Source: Moringa oleifera
Taxonomy: Eukaryota; Streptophyta; Magnoliopsida; Brassicales; Moringaceae
Direction of reading: 5' to 3'
DNA length: 64,000 bases
NCBI GenBank assembly: GCA_021397835.1
Contig: JAJFZO010000747.1
Location: 1,676,501 to 1,740,500, forward strand
Under the pieces are notes generated by a model. It did no database searches and was not told where the DNA came from. It saw only the letters and a program-made list of their open reading frames with translations. Both the position numbers and the translations under genes were made by a program. Shown piece after piece: positions 10,212 to 22,648 of this stretch (the stretch's first letter is position 1; the number at the start of each line of letters is the position of its first letter).

Positions 10212-11628
10212 TCAATCTTGCGTGGCAGCCTGTTGGTTGAGCTCCGCAAACCTCATACCAACCCGCATAGAATGCTTCAAGAACTTCTCAGCACATCTCA
10301 TGACACAAGTCTCCTCTTGTTTTTGAAGGGTTTTCCGTGTAAAGTTGTCGACACAATCGTTGAAGCATCTCTCAACAAGTGAATTGTACATCCTCAGACT
10401 GCACATTCAATTCAAAATGAGGTTAGAAAATGTCCCATGACGTATTCCAGAGATGGTGGATTGTTTTAACCTACCCCTTAGAACTATGACCTAACAGTAT
10501 CTATTTTGTATGCACACGTTCAACAGTTATTGCAAATTTTAAGAAGAAACTGAAACAAGCATTTTGTGTACAGGTAAAACATAAAAGATAAATGAGAGAC
10601 CTATATGGGATGACAACTACTTTCTTCCTAAAATCTCTAAGAAACACAATAGAACTAAACAGATGGATCGTTGATCGGAATGAAGAAACTTGTGATCCTC
10701 CCTTATTGCTTCAAGAACTGCATCAATTTGCGGAATATCTAAAATTAACATATGATGCACCCATGACCCCATCACTGAAGCATAAGTCATAGTGACATCA
10801 GAAATTTTCCTATCCAATAGTTGCCATATAGTGCTAAAACTTTGAAGTGAAAACCATTACAGCACATCCTCCTAATAACTAAAATGAAAGGCAAGGGTAG
10901 GGGGAGAACTACAGAGCAGCAGCAATTCCCTAAGGGGAAGGGGGTTAAAAATGTTGTTCCCAAAACGTCCAGGTGCAACAGAAGTGCTGTGCTGGTTTTA
11001 AGGAGATCTTTGCTTTAGCTCCACATCCGAAGAGTTGCAAAATGTAAATCTGCAACCCTCATTATATAAAATGAAAAGTGAAGCCAGAGACTTCTTAAGC
11101 CCATTCAGTGTCTTCAAGAGCATGTGTTATACTTCTTAAGCCCTTAAAAAAGGGGGAAAAAAAAAAAGAACAGACCAAGACCAATTTTAGGCTTTCTTCA
11201 AGTGAAGTTTGATTATCTCTCCAATTAACAACAGCAAGCATAGGATTTCCAATCCATTATGAATGATTAATTTGCTTCATGAATTCAGAGAAACCATCCA
11301 TGAAATCTGTAACCCCCCAAAATTGATCAAATTAGCAAAACAAAACAAGTTCACTTATTCAGCTACATTCATCCAGCAAAGAACCTATCTGTGGAACTGA
11401 AGCTAACCAATTAGATCAGCTTTAAAGGAGCTAAAGATCACATTTATACAAAACCCTTTCATTCAATCTATTAAAGAATCGTCTAAACACAGAACGGGAA
11501 AGGCAAATCGATAAATGTGAAGGACAGGACAACCTGTCGCGGAGCTGGAGGTGGTCGATCATGTTGCTCATTCGGGCCTTGTCTTCCTCCGGAAGACCAT
11601 CGAGTCCTGCTAGCATGTTCTTATCCAT
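10212..11628 (-). CDS. TIM9: mitochondrial import inner membrane translocase subunit TIM9
   Basis: Two exons, 11628-11534 and 10398-10212, encode 93 residues. The 1,135-bp intron begins GTTGTC and ends GTGCAG, and the join restores a serine codon ([10 protein letters not shown]). The twin CX3C motif is present as C43-x3-C47 and C63-x3-C67, which form the two disulfides of small Tims. Family knowledge: TIM9 pairs with TIM10 in a hexameric chaperone of the intermembrane space that carries hydrophobic carrier proteins to the TIM22 and SAM complexes. Length and C-terminus (NQQAATQD) fit plant TIM9. One TGGGCC site-II-type element lies about 175 bp upstream, common in nuclear genes for mitochondrial proteins. 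A decayed copy of the intron and exon 1 lies at 15.0-15.9 kb. Confidence 0.95.
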
Positions 11629-11802
11629 ATTTGATCAGAACGCAATCAAGTTCTCTAGGGTTTTCCTATCAGTTCCCCTTCTTCAATGTCTACTATAGAA
11701 AGTGAGGTTTAAAGCAAAAGGCTTAGGCTTTCTGTTTTATACTGTACAATCAAAAACCCTAGGAATCATAAGCATGAGCTTTATATGGACCGGACTGTAT
11801 TA

Positions 11803-11808
11803 GGCCCA
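11803..11808 (-). promoter_or_regulatory. site II-type element (TGGGCC) upstream of TIM9
   Basis: TGGGCC on the minus strand, about 175 bp before the TIM9 ATG. Family knowledge: TCP factors bind TGGGCC/T elements in promoters of plant genes for mitochondrial and ribosomal proteins. A single copy is weak evidence. Confidence 0.45.
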
Positions 11809-11829
11809 TAAAGTCTAAAAATTTGGATT

Positions 11830-12224
11830 CACCCGTCCAGGAAGTGTAGAAAGCATGTACTTTATCACTTGAGTCTCAAGGTTCATAGTTTTAGATTGCT
11901 TCGGATTATTGAATTCCATCAGAACTTGCAGTATAAAATCTGTATGAAACTATCAGTGGCTGAATTTCTATTAATCGAACCCATACTCTAATTTGTTTGA
12001 CCTGAAACACACTATAACGCGTAGAATCAAACAAAACCTCTGTTCTCTCTGCAGCATGGCATGCACAGACTGCAGATCACTGAGCCACAGTGGTCAAGAA
12101 TTCATCAGAGGTATATACATGAAAGGCCTAAATAACCATGAAAGTAAACATGAAGGGATGACGGTTTCGATCAATGTTGCAGTAAAAATTAACATCCCAG
12201 TCACAAGTTGGTGGGCATACAATA
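11830..12224. other. intergenic DNA between TIM9 and the OBGM pseudogene
   Basis: No gene recognised. The short open frame at 11993-12229 shows no family features. Confidence 0.4.
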
Positions 12225-14740
12225 CATAACAGAAACCTAGTCAAGATTGATTTTTTCTAAACTCACAAAGTGGGAACTCCACTGCTATTTACAAGCAACC
12301 TAAGATCATCTTTCAGCTATGGAATTCCCTCTTCCAGGACAGCACACACTGGGTACATAGGAACTCCTTGCACTCTCCTTGTAAGCTTTCTCAACTCCTG
12401 CTTCATCAATTTTATTTGCCACTACGAAATATGGTCGATCTGAGGGACCTTTTTGATGGTACTCCAGAACTAAGACTGTCTTCAGCTGTTCCAGAGGTAA
12501 GATCCCTCTTCAACCATCTAATCCAGCAGCCAAGTCCACCATGTCAGCCAAAACCATTGAGCGTTCATTGTGCCACAAGAAAGTATGCTCAAGTCCACAA
12601 TTCTGATGGGCATCCTAAATAAGTCCCGGAAAGTCAACCACAGTGATTGAGAAGTCATCAAAGTTCATATTCCCCAAATTTGGCTGCAGAGTTGTGAAGG
12701 TATGGTGACCTACTCTGGGCTTAGCCCTGGATAAAGCCCCTGGAAGAGTACTTTTACCAGCATTTGGCATTCCCATGAGGCGAACATCGGCAATGCTCTT
12801 TAGTTCTAACATAAGAACAGCCTCTGATCCAGGCAAACCAGTTCTTAACAAGGATTCATCAGCATCAGACACCTCAAGATCAGATGCCTCGTCCTTGTTG
12901 ATGACAGTATTCTTACAATTAAGCTTCCTTGAAACATTAGGAGCACATACACTACCCAAACCACCTTCTCCTGTATGAACAACAATTATTCTCTGACCCT
13001 GTTCTGTTAATTCTGCAATATTGTACCGTGTTTCTTCCAGGCTTTCTCCTTCAGTTTGAGTGGCTTTATTCAAGCTGTCTGTATCTCCACATTCTTTTAG
13101 TATAAGATGATGTACCTCCAGTATCATGCTCGGACTTCACTTCTTCTGGCCACACTTAGGCTTTTAGATCCAGATTGTTGATAAGATTCAGATAGATCAG
13201 CAACAAGTGTACCGGGAAGTTTCCAGGGATCTAAAATTTGCCAAAGAGTTCTTTTCAACCACAGATTGGGCTTCACCCTTTATAAGATGAATTACCATGC
13301 CAATTGGTACTTGGACAACCTACATAACAAAAATGCTCAATAACCATGGGATTTCATAGCACAAAACAGAACAGATGAAACAATCTTGCATGTACAAAAG
13401 AACAACCTTATCTTCTCCCTGTGTTCCTATCTTATTCTTGGATGCTCCTTTGGCCCCCTCTCTCTGCTTTCTGCAGGACATGACAACATTAACTCAGTTC
13501 AATGTTAAACAAAAAAAATTCAAGGGATAGAAAAGGACGAGAGCTGTTGTTAGCGAAGGGAAGAGTGAATATTGTATTATTCCACATAAAGAAGTCAAAA
13601 ATATCAATATTTTGAATGTTGTATCACAAATTTGATTCCCAATTTTGTCAAAGAAATTAAAGAACAAGCAATTTAACATGTTTAGATCCATATTTTTGCA
13701 TTACCTTCTCAGATGAAGATTACAATATCAGGAAGTACTTAAAAATTCCCTGAGAAAAAGAAAAGACTGAAACCGTTACTTTTTTCTTGGTTGCATAGAC
13801 AAAACCATAGTCATGAATTAACCATCAGGTCTTCCACGGGGATCATGTTGGCTATGGCGAACACTAGAACAACCATGGCTACTGTTTAGCATATATTGAA
13901 AACCTATCTCTCATTCTTGTCTCCTGCAGATGATCCAAAATATCAGAATCAGACAGGTGAAGGTGAGCATGTAATAAAGGTGAAGACTTTTGTATAAAAG
14001 AATTGTTGTGATGGAAAAGAGAGAAAAGTTGGTGCACCTGAAAAGGGATAACCTGGGCCTATTCTTGGGGAGAGTCTGAGCAGGAAACAAAAGCAACAAA
14101 AGCCACGGCCATTTTTAAGGTCTTCTCAAGGCTTCTAAATGCCAAACAGCTTTTGCACGGTGCAGCCCCATCTGCTTCTTGGTTGTTCCCTAGGTTCTTG
14201 CTTAAGTTCTACAAAACCATATTGTTTTTAGGGAAGGAAAAATAAAACCTCCAAACTAGAAGAAACAGAAAGGCCCGTCACTGGCTTGGGCATCACATAA
14301 TCCTGCCAGTTATATCTTGCACAAGCTGGCACATTGACTTAGCAACATGAAACTCATGAGATCACATTTTGAAGGAGACATTGAGGGAATTGAGGAAGCA
14401 TGAAATGAAGAGGATGGAGAAACAGAAAATGGGTGTTGTTTGTGATCAAAGATCCAAAACTTGTCTGTTTCAGACAACTTAAACATGTCCCGTGCTAATG
14501 AAATTAAAACCAATAGCAAACAGAATTAATAAACAATTATAGGAACTTAAAAAAATCTAGAGAATATATTACATACCAATAAAGATTAATGAACATCAAA
14601 TGTAATAAAATCAACAATGACAGTGTCGAAATTACAAAATCCACTTGCACAAAGTCTAAAAGCTAACTGAGGAAAGTCCAAATAAATGATTGGATGAAAC
14701 ACTGTTTGGTGTTTGAGGAAATATCAACTAGAATCAGCTG
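12225..14740 (-). pseudogene. OBGM pseudogene (duplicate of the GTPase gene at 25.6-27.6 kb)
   Basis: The region parallels 25.6-27.9 kb exon by exon and through introns and upstream sequence. The last exon is at about 12.25-13.32 kb, the small fourth exon at about 13.41-13.47 kb, the second exon at about 13.81-13.92 kb and the first at about 14.03-14.16 kb. It is dead in several ways. In the G domain, the lysine codon after the switch-II glycine and leucine has become TAG (12618-12620 region). The first exon reaches a stop about 19 codons after its ATG. The third exon is gone, replaced by a deletion between 13.56 and 13.58 kb. The P-loop is still readable as GMPNAGKST. Because introns are kept, this is a DNA-level copy. 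It ends abruptly against a decayed TIM9 copy. The divergence from the intact gene is clear but moderate, so the duplication is not very recent. Confidence 0.88.
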
Positions 14741-14984
14741 GCACCTTAGGTCTAGTTCAGAACCAGCATGCATGATTGGACGCCCTTATTGCTCCAAAAG
14801 GACCATAGCACGTGTTAATCCAAAAATCTGCATTTGCTAAGGTGCACCTATGACCCATTAGTACAGCATTGAAGTAAGAAATCAAGTTCCTCACTACACA
14901 AATATCAGATGCAATATGCTGCTACTTGTCAGCTAGCTACATGCAGCCACACCCAGACCCCAACTACAGCAGGCTTTTCAAAAG

Positions 14985-15878
14985 AACTGGAACAAAAGAG
15001 AAGCAAAGGAGAACTATGAGGGCAGCAGCAGTTGCTGAAAAGACAAAAAATTGTTCCCAAATCATCCATATGCAACATAAACACCACAGTGGCTTTAAGG
15101 AGATATTTGTTTTAGCTTCGCATTAACAGAGTTAAGAGAAAAAGGAATACTTTAGCAAATCTTCAACCTATGTTGTCATGTGAAGCCAAAAATGAGAGAG
15201 ATAAGAGACAAAAATGTGACCAAGACTATACTTCAGTATTTCCAAAAGGATGTGTTATACTCTTAAACCCAAAGGAAAAAGTATAAAAAGAATACTTTTC
15301 CCCCTTGCATTTGAGGAAAAACCTACAAGGACATACAGATATTCCAGTAAGATTTTAAAGTTTGTTAAATAAATTATGATCATCACCAGAAATTACCAAA
15401 TCATACACATCAAGAAAACAGCACAGAGATTTTTCAATCAACAGGAAGGATCAGCTTGCTTCAATAATGAAGAGAAAGAGAAATTGACATTGAAATTCAT
15501 AATATCATTCATTACTTAATTTGGCCAGACAAAACAAGTTCTCCTCTGATACAACTACATTCATTCAGGAAAAAAACCACAATATAACGAAGTTACAAAA
15601 ACTTCTTAACCTATCATACATTTCTTAAAGTGAAATTAAACTTTAAGCAGGTCAGTTTCAATAAACTAAAAGACCATATTTTCACAAAAACCCATTCATT
15701 TAAACGATTAGAGCATCACCAGAACACAGAACACAAAAGGAAATATATATACACACACACACACTAAAGACAAGACAAACCTGTAGGGAAGTTGGAGGTG
15801 GTCGATCACGGCGCTCACTTGGCCCTTGTCCTCTGGAAAACCCTCGAGTCCTGCTAGCATTTTCTTCTTCTTTGCCAT
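14985..15878 (-). pseudogene. TIM9 pseudogene fragment (intron and exon 1)
   Basis: The exon-1 copy reads from an ATG at 15878: the core MLAGLEGFPED is close to the intact [12 protein letters not shown], but it begins MAKKKK, loses one codon, and ends in LQLPY rather than LQLRD. The stretch 14985-15780 parallels the TIM9 intron (about 10880-11533), with shared blocks such as GGAGAACTA, ATGTGTTATACT and ACTACATTCAT. No exon 2 with the twin CX3C core follows; the OBGM pseudogene occupies that place. Upstream of the ATG, about 60-90 bases still resemble the TIM9 leader. The piece cannot encode a working TIM9. Confidence 0.85.
15752..15763. repeat. (CA)n short microsatellite
   Basis: Six AC dinucleotides next to a short TA run, inside the decayed TIM9 intron copy. 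It is absent at the same place in the intact TIM9 intron. Confidence 0.8.
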
Positions 15879-15899
15879 TTAAAGTAGAGAATAAGGTTT

Positions 15900-17044
15900 A
15901 GGGGAATAGGGTTTAGCTTTTTGTTGATCTTCTTATTCTTCCACACTGTTGACATAAGCAAATAATGCTCCGGGAAAAGGGTTTTAGCTTATGGGCTGGG
16001 CGATATGTTGTAAGGCTCATAAGGTCTATAACAAAGGGGAAACTTTAGCCCAGCATTTCGTTTCTAATGGGGGAAAATCTATCAAATCCATCCGAAGTAA
16101 AACAAAATCAATCATTTTGATTTGGATTTTTGGAAATCAAAGTTCTTAAAGAATGAGTTTTAAACCAAAACCTATTGTCAATTTGGAGGAGTCTCTATTA
16201 TCCCTCTTGAATGACAAAATCCTGAAAGCCTGTCAACGCATATTTAAGTTTTATGATGTGGGGCTTCACGGGAACACAAGAATCAACTTGAATATCTGAT
16301 GCAGTCATTTTCCATCATAGCTCCCATGGTTAAAATCCAAAATGAGCTTCACCTCCATGATCAGCAACGGGAAGTGAATGTTCAAGCAACTTGTGGGAAT
16401 AGTTTCTGTACTTAAATTCACCATTACAGATCCAGTCAGTCATTGGTAGTCCCTGGAAGTCTGTAGTTCATCTTTGTAGAACTACATAACCTTAGATGAT
16501 TATTTTCCAGCAGACCGTGCAGTAGCAACGTCATAAAGGACTAACTGACTCTAACTTTTTACTCCTCAGACACCAATTCATAAGACTGGCAAGATGGATC
16601 ATCCAATGGAATCGACATATTCACTTGGGCACACAGATCCACAAGTTTGCACAAGCTTGTGTTCCCCACCACTTTGTCTTCATTAATGAAGTTAACTTGG
16701 CTGAAACCAGAAGCAGAGAAGAAGTATTTATTTTCTTAACTGTTGGATGTGATGGTAATCTTCAGGTTCACATGATTTCTCCAGTGACATTGAGCTTTCC
16801 CTCAACCACAGCCGTCAATGGCTTAGCACTTCGAGTGATGGCATTTTGGTCAACACACTTTATCGTTTCAATCACTTTCATCTTTTGTTAGTAACCCAAA
16901 AATCTTTATTGAAGAGAAGATTAATGCAGGGAAATGGGAAGATAAAAACCGAGACAGTATACATATTACACAGGAAGACTGAGTGATTGAGAGTGAACTG
17001 TTAAGTTTCATCTCTTGAGTGAGGAGAAAGAAGAAGAATAAGAG
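15900..17044. other. intergenic DNA with an unrecognised coding relic; OEP16 leader at its end
   Basis: On the minus strand 16559-16890 reads protein-like but is interrupted by stops, and I do not recognise it. Parts further left (16.25-16.47 kb) also look like eroded coding sequence. The last 100 bases, rich in GAGA and GAAGAA, are the likely OEP16 leader. Confidence 0.35.
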
Positions 17045-19016
17045 ATGCCTGTGAGTAGATTCTCGGGTTCACTGTCAACACCGAAGGTTGACGTGGCAAT
17101 AGACGTGGGCAATCCATTCCTTAATCTTACCGTGGATGGTTTCCTCAAGATCGGCACTGTAACTATATTGCATTTCGTTCCATTGTGATTTCGTTTATTT
17201 ATTGATCATTGTCTATTTGATCCTGTCTCTGGGGTTTGAAATCTCACCTCTGCGTTCATGTTTAGGTCGCAGCTACAAGAGCACTTGCAGAGGACACATA
17301 TCATGCTGTCAAAAAAGGTACAAATATCTTTCTTTTCTTTTGGTTTTCCATCTTCCACGTTTTGGCTTTTGTATATTTTCCTCGGGTTTGAATCTGTCTT
17401 AGGTTGATTTGATTTTGAAGTTGCTGCAATGAAACGATCATGTTATGGTAGAATCCTCTTTTCAGGGGAGATTTTTCAGTATTAGTAGCATTACCCTCCC
17501 ATTGACATAAACACATAACACATGATTGTTTGCTTGTCTTAAGTGTATGTATGATCATCTGAGCCATACAAATTATGCATAAATTCATGTATTCAGGTGT
17601 TCATAGCCATGACTTTGAGGAGATTATGGACTGATTCTTCTTTGTTGATGAGCTAAACTGGCTTTATCTCATGGGATGCTATGATTGTTAGCATGATTAC
17701 TGTCTTGCTGATCTCCTGAGGGCAAACTGCATTGATGATTGGATAATTACTTTAAAAAGTCCATGGCCATTGTTTTGGATTACTAATGAAACATGCTTTC
17801 TTGCAGGGAATCTTGCACGCCACAATTATGAGCAGACAGTGAGTATTACTTAGACCTTGCGTAGGTCAATGTGTAGCTGATATGTTTCATGAATGTCTCT
17901 CCTGTTACTGCTTTTAAGTTTCTCTTCAAGAGGCATACTGGCATATTGCTTACCTTAGCTAATTCTTTCCATGGAAGATCATTTCTGGCACCCCCAAAGG
18001 CACAAAACATATCATTTATAAGAACTTTTTTGGAGTCCATCAGCATGAACTGCTTACTCGCTAACTCTTTACTCGGCTTCTCTACTGTGTTTCTGATTCA
18101 GAACTTCTTAGAGGCGTAGCTTCTTTTTCTTTATTCTGGTTATTACTCAAAAGCTTCTTGACAACAGTGCTGACTGCTTTAAACAGCAACCTATTAATGG
18201 GTTTTGTATACTCGTGGGAGACTGAACTCTGGTATGTTCTTTTCGTCACTGCTAATGCTATACAATATTGTTGCAGCTGAAGAAAATGTGTAAAGAAGGT
18301 GCATACTGGGGTAAGTACATGGTGTATTTGGATGTATCAGAATTCATTATATTTATCATACTGCAATTTACTTGAAGAAACAGTTCTATTTTTCAGTAAT
18401 TGGTGAACTGAGGGAACATAATTTTCCTGTTGTCCTAACAGGAACTGTGGCTGGAGTGTATGTAGGAATGCAATATGGTGCTGAGAGGATCCGAGGCACC
18501 AGAAATTGGGTATGTTACATCCCTTGCCACTCAAACATGACTAACTCTATATATCTGATATAGATATTAGCATTCAGAGAGGTGGCTTGTAGTTATATTC
18601 CTCCTTTGCTCCTGTATGGGTCATACATTTCTGTAATATTTTGTCCAGCAGATGAATCTTGCCATGGCCTTAGTAGTAATCACTTATGTTCATAATCAAA
18701 ATAGTCAATAGGGCAGAGTACCCATTTTCAATCATAACTATTCAACTTATTCCAGAGTATCTCATGTAGATGCAGTCAATTGGGTCATCAGTTTCCATTT
18801 AACTTTAAATTTCAATTGAGAATTTCTCAGCTTTCTCTCTTTCACTTTTTCTTTTTTTCCTGGGACACCTTGCAGAAGAATGCCCTGATTGGGGGTGCTT
18901 TGACGGGAGCTCTAATCTCTGCAGCCAGTAACAAAGGAAGAGATAAAGTCGTGATGGATGCTATCACAGGAAGTGCCATCGCAACTGCTGCAGAGTTCCT
19001 CAATTATCTCACCTGA
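17045..19016 (+). CDS. OEP16: chloroplast outer envelope pore protein 16 (OEP16)
   Basis: Six exons: 17045-17158, 17266-17317, 17807-17838, 18277-18310, 18442-18509 and 18876-19016, all with GT-AG borders and a continuous frame, giving 146 residues. The N-terminal region (GNPFLNLTVDGFLKIG) and the glycine-rich segments after it (GTVAGVYVGMQYG, GGALTGALISAAS) are the signature of OEP16 in the PRAT/Tim17-Tim22-Tim23 superfamily. Family knowledge: OEP16 forms a cation-selective, amino-acid-permeable channel in the chloroplast outer envelope and lies in the membrane as four alpha-helices. Length matches the leaf form OEP16-1 of about 146-148 residues. The start matches the family start and follows a purine-rich leader. 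The gene converges with the PPR gene, with stops 447 bp apart. In Arabidopsis the OEP16-1 gene neighbours CXIP4, as here (recalled). Confidence 0.94.
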
Positions 19017-19463
19017 GAAATGACTGAGCTCCTCAGTTTTCTTGGGCATAAGGGAAAAGGACTATGTCAGTGTCTGTCTGTTCTTTAGGTCATTGTCCTG
19101 ATGGGTTTCTGATTGTAAGAACAGAATCTGACTGTTGATGAATGAAACCTTTGTTACTAGTGACATGTTATTCAGACATAATAAGAGAAGTTGAGAACTG
19201 TGATCGAAACAAAAGGTTATTGTTCTGTCAACATTTTAACAATCATCTCATCACTCAGACAAGTGAAGAAACCTGTTGATTACAGTCAAGAAGAAACACA
19301 TCTGAGAAAGAATATCCTTCATGAACTATATGATGAATCTCAGATTTACTCCACTTCCATTGTTTTCTGAGCTTACAACAAGTGATAGATTACATTTAGG
19401 AATTTTGTTGAGAACAGTAATGTAAAAAGGAATACATACAATTCATCAATCTAACAAGTATAA
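19017..19463. other. convergent 3' ends of OEP16 and the PPR gene
   Basis: The 447 bp between two opposing stop codons probably hold both 3' UTRs. Nothing else is seen. Confidence 0.5.
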
Positions 19464-21642
19464 TCACAATCGAAACTGTTCTGCAAGTTTCAGAAGGCTA
19501 TAGGTTTCTGCATCTGGCCTTGCTCCACCTAAGATCATCCTCCTCAAAAGATTTGAATCATAAATCTTTGCCTTCACATAGGCCTTGATCAAAGTATTGT
19601 ACACAAAGGTATACCTTGTATATTTAGCATTTTTAAGTTCCTCAAACAACTTCTCAGCATTCCCTAGATCACCCTTCTCTGCAAAAATCTCGATTATTGA
19701 GAGAGTAGTCTCCAACCAAGGGGTTGAATTCCTGACTCTTTTGCTTGTTGTCAAATCCAATCCCATCTCCAGAGTCTTCAAGCCTTCCTTCACTAAGTCA
19801 GCTTTCAAGCAACCCAAAGCAAGATGACGATAAGTTATGGAGTTAGGCTTGCACTCACTCTTCTCCATTTCCCTGAAAACACCAGTTGCTTTATCAATCA
19901 ACCCATGCGTGCAGTATACAGAGATTAGAGAATTGAATTGTTCAGTTGATTTCAACCCTTTTTCCAACTTCATTTCTGACCAAAGTTCTTCAGCTCTACT
20001 CAGATGTCCAATTCTACCAAATGCTTCAATTGCCAGTATGTAACTTTTGGTCCTAACATGGGGAAGTGCTTGCACAACACCCCAAATTCTCTCCAGCTCT
20101 TTGCCCTTCCCAAGATACCCATACAAAATAATTAGCACATCTAGTGTAGACCAATTATTCCCTGTCATAGACTTCTCCACAGCCTCAATGTATGCTTCAG
20201 CTGCAGTATACAACCTTGCCACTGCATGTGCAGTAGCTAATATGCAGTAAGATATCTCATTCGGCTCAACCTTTGCTTTCTTCATATCATTGAAAGCTTT
20301 CACCAAACCCTCAAGGTTGTGCTCATTAGCTTCTATTTTCATGAGAATATTATAGGTGGAAACATGTGGGGTTACCTTATCAGCCTTCATTTGGGTGAGG
20401 ATTTTTGGGATCATTTTCTTTCGGCCTGGGGAGGAATGGATAATTGTAAGGCGATTGAAAACCAAATGTGAGATGGGGTGACCCAATTCTCTCATTTTCT
20501 TCATGTACTCAAGTGAAAGCCTTATCACGCCCTTGTCTAAGCAAGCAATCACAAGATTGTTGTAAAGCAACTCATTCTGAAACTCAGGAGGGACACGACA
20601 GAAGAGCTTTTCACCTTGTGATATGCCATGAAGTTTGGTAGTAAATTCCAACAGATATGAGTAGTCTAATTCCTTCGGTCTGTAAGGCCTTTCTCTGATC
20701 ACCCATTCCATCACCTATCCAAATCAACAAAACTTCCGCTTTAATGCAACTTCAAGAAGGAAAAGAGCATTGAATCAGAAAGAGGTAGCAGGAGTTTCAG
20801 TCCAAAAGCATATGGAAGATAGCTTCAAATGATCATAATATCATTAGCACCTAAACTATCAGTAAAATGAACCAAGAATTTCAGTAACCAGGCTAGTAAA
20901 CATAAGGAAGAGCTTGCTTTTGCTCAACAAGCTTAAAGAACTACTTTTGAACACAAAATTCAGTTTCCCATTCAAGTTTCTTTCTTTCTTTTTCTATTTT
21001 TGTTGATCTACCAAATGGGAACCAAATTCAACCTTTTTGTTTTCTAAAAAGAAGCTCTTTAGAGAGGTATTTCAACTATTGATAATATTACAACAACTCA
21101 TTCACACATTTAAACAAACAGATAGATATTTCTTACTTTTACACACTCTACTTAAACCTTTGTGCCTGTGAAAGAAAAAAAAACGAAACAAATCATACCT
21201 TAAAATCCTAATTTTTAGTACTAATCATTAACGCGAAATGCAAGGGTATAAGCCCACTGAGATAGATAAATAGATAGACATATGTAGAAAGAGAGAGTGT
21301 AACCTCAAGGGCGCGTTTGTTCATATTGAGCTTTCTCAAGCGGTTTATTGCATGAAAAATGTCACCTCTATGAATGGGAAACCCATCACCCATCCAGCTC
21401 TGAAATGCAGACCCAACTGGTTCTCCCCTTGGTAGCCTCTCGATTCTCAAAGACAAGCACTTGGGTCCTCCGTCTTGCTGCAAACTTGTTTTCTCGAGAA
21501 AATCATCCACGTTTTGGCTACAAAGAAACCTGAAACCAGAAGAAATGATCTGATAATTCAGAGGTGAAGGTGTCACGGAAAGTGTTCGACGTATTTCCTG
21601 AAAGAGCCGCTTGTGTTGCCTCAACAGGCCTACTGCTTGCAT
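19464..21642 (-). CDS. P-class pentatricopeptide repeat protein, probably mitochondrial
   Basis: Two exons, 21642-21304 and 20714-19464, join in frame (NKRALE/VMEWVI) to give 529 residues. The frame upstream of 21642 has no ATG, so that ATG is the start. The first 25 residues are basic and Ser/Leu-rich with almost no acids (MQAVGLLRQHKR...), a good organelle presequence, more mitochondrial than plastid in type. From about residue 150 on, degenerate 35-residue PPR units follow each other, with helix pairs such as TYNILMKIEANEHN and FNSLISVYCTHGLIDKA. No E, DYW or SMR domain is present. Family knowledge: P-class PPR proteins bind organelle RNA for stability, splicing or translation. The best counterpart I recall is the Arabidopsis gene At1g07590, next to metallothionein and OBG genes, as here; the target RNA is unknown. 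Confidence 0.88.
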
Positions 21643-21744
21643 GCTTTTGCCTGTGGTCTCAGCATAAAAACAGAGAAAGAAAGAGAGAGAGAAAGAGAAA
21701 CTAAAGGACTTAAATAGAGAGCCCACTAAGCTCAAGACTAAAAG

Positions 21745-22640
21745 GCCAGCCCATGGTTGAACAGCTCCACAAACCTGATGCCAGGTTCATCTTAATTCTT
21801 GTTTTGATCATTTTTCCTGTTCTCATTTACTCATCCCCCTCTAATGAAACGATGATAATTTCTTTGCCTTCTGTGTGAGATTCTATTCAATATTTAACCC
21901 AACTGGATAAGGTAACTATTATGAATTAGGCTCAGACTTAGGAAACTATTCTGAGCTCCTCAATATAATGGTTAACCTTTGTCTGATGGTCTCTTTTTCT
22001 CCCTTAATCAGATTTCTTGCTTTCTTCTGTGAATTTGAAGGACGATACAGGTTATGATTTGAGGAAAGATTGTTTCTTTCCTTTTCTTTCCCATCTTCCA
22101 ATCAGAAATAAATCCACTTGGGAGGAAAATTTGTTTAGGAGGCGTATCCATGATACCCTTCAGACGGACAAACAAGGGTCTCGAGAAAAGGCTCTCCTTT
22201 CTGAGTTCTCATCTCAGTCAAGATCATGTCTGCAGCATTTTTACACAAATCTTGCAATAACCAAAGAAATATTTCAAAGAATCCGACAGTCAGCCATGGA
22301 AAATTGCTAAGAGAAATCAGAAGGCAGATGGGAGGTTTACACCATAATTCAAAGGAGATGCATTAATCATTAATGGCATACAATTAAAGCTCTCCTTCAA
22401 TTACAAACACAACGACTCCTTGATACCCACAAAGCAGCAGCAACCATTGACATAACTTAGCAAGAACCATGAGACAGCTGCAAAATCCCAAACAGGATTT
22501 GCCAAGCACTGCTGTCTTATTCACAACAAGCACGTACTAGATTACATAGACTGAACTAGAAGACAATCTTTCTCCTTTCAAGCTTCTTTTAAAATAACAC
22601 CTCACTCATTAGACACCATAGCTGCTTTGTTTGGGTCATG
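21745..22640. other. intergenic DNA, nothing recognised
   Basis: An open frame at 22017-22310 (97 codons) has no family features and was not called. The right part is presumably metallothionein 3' UTR. Confidence 0.45.
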
Positions 22641-22648
22641 CTTTTTCA

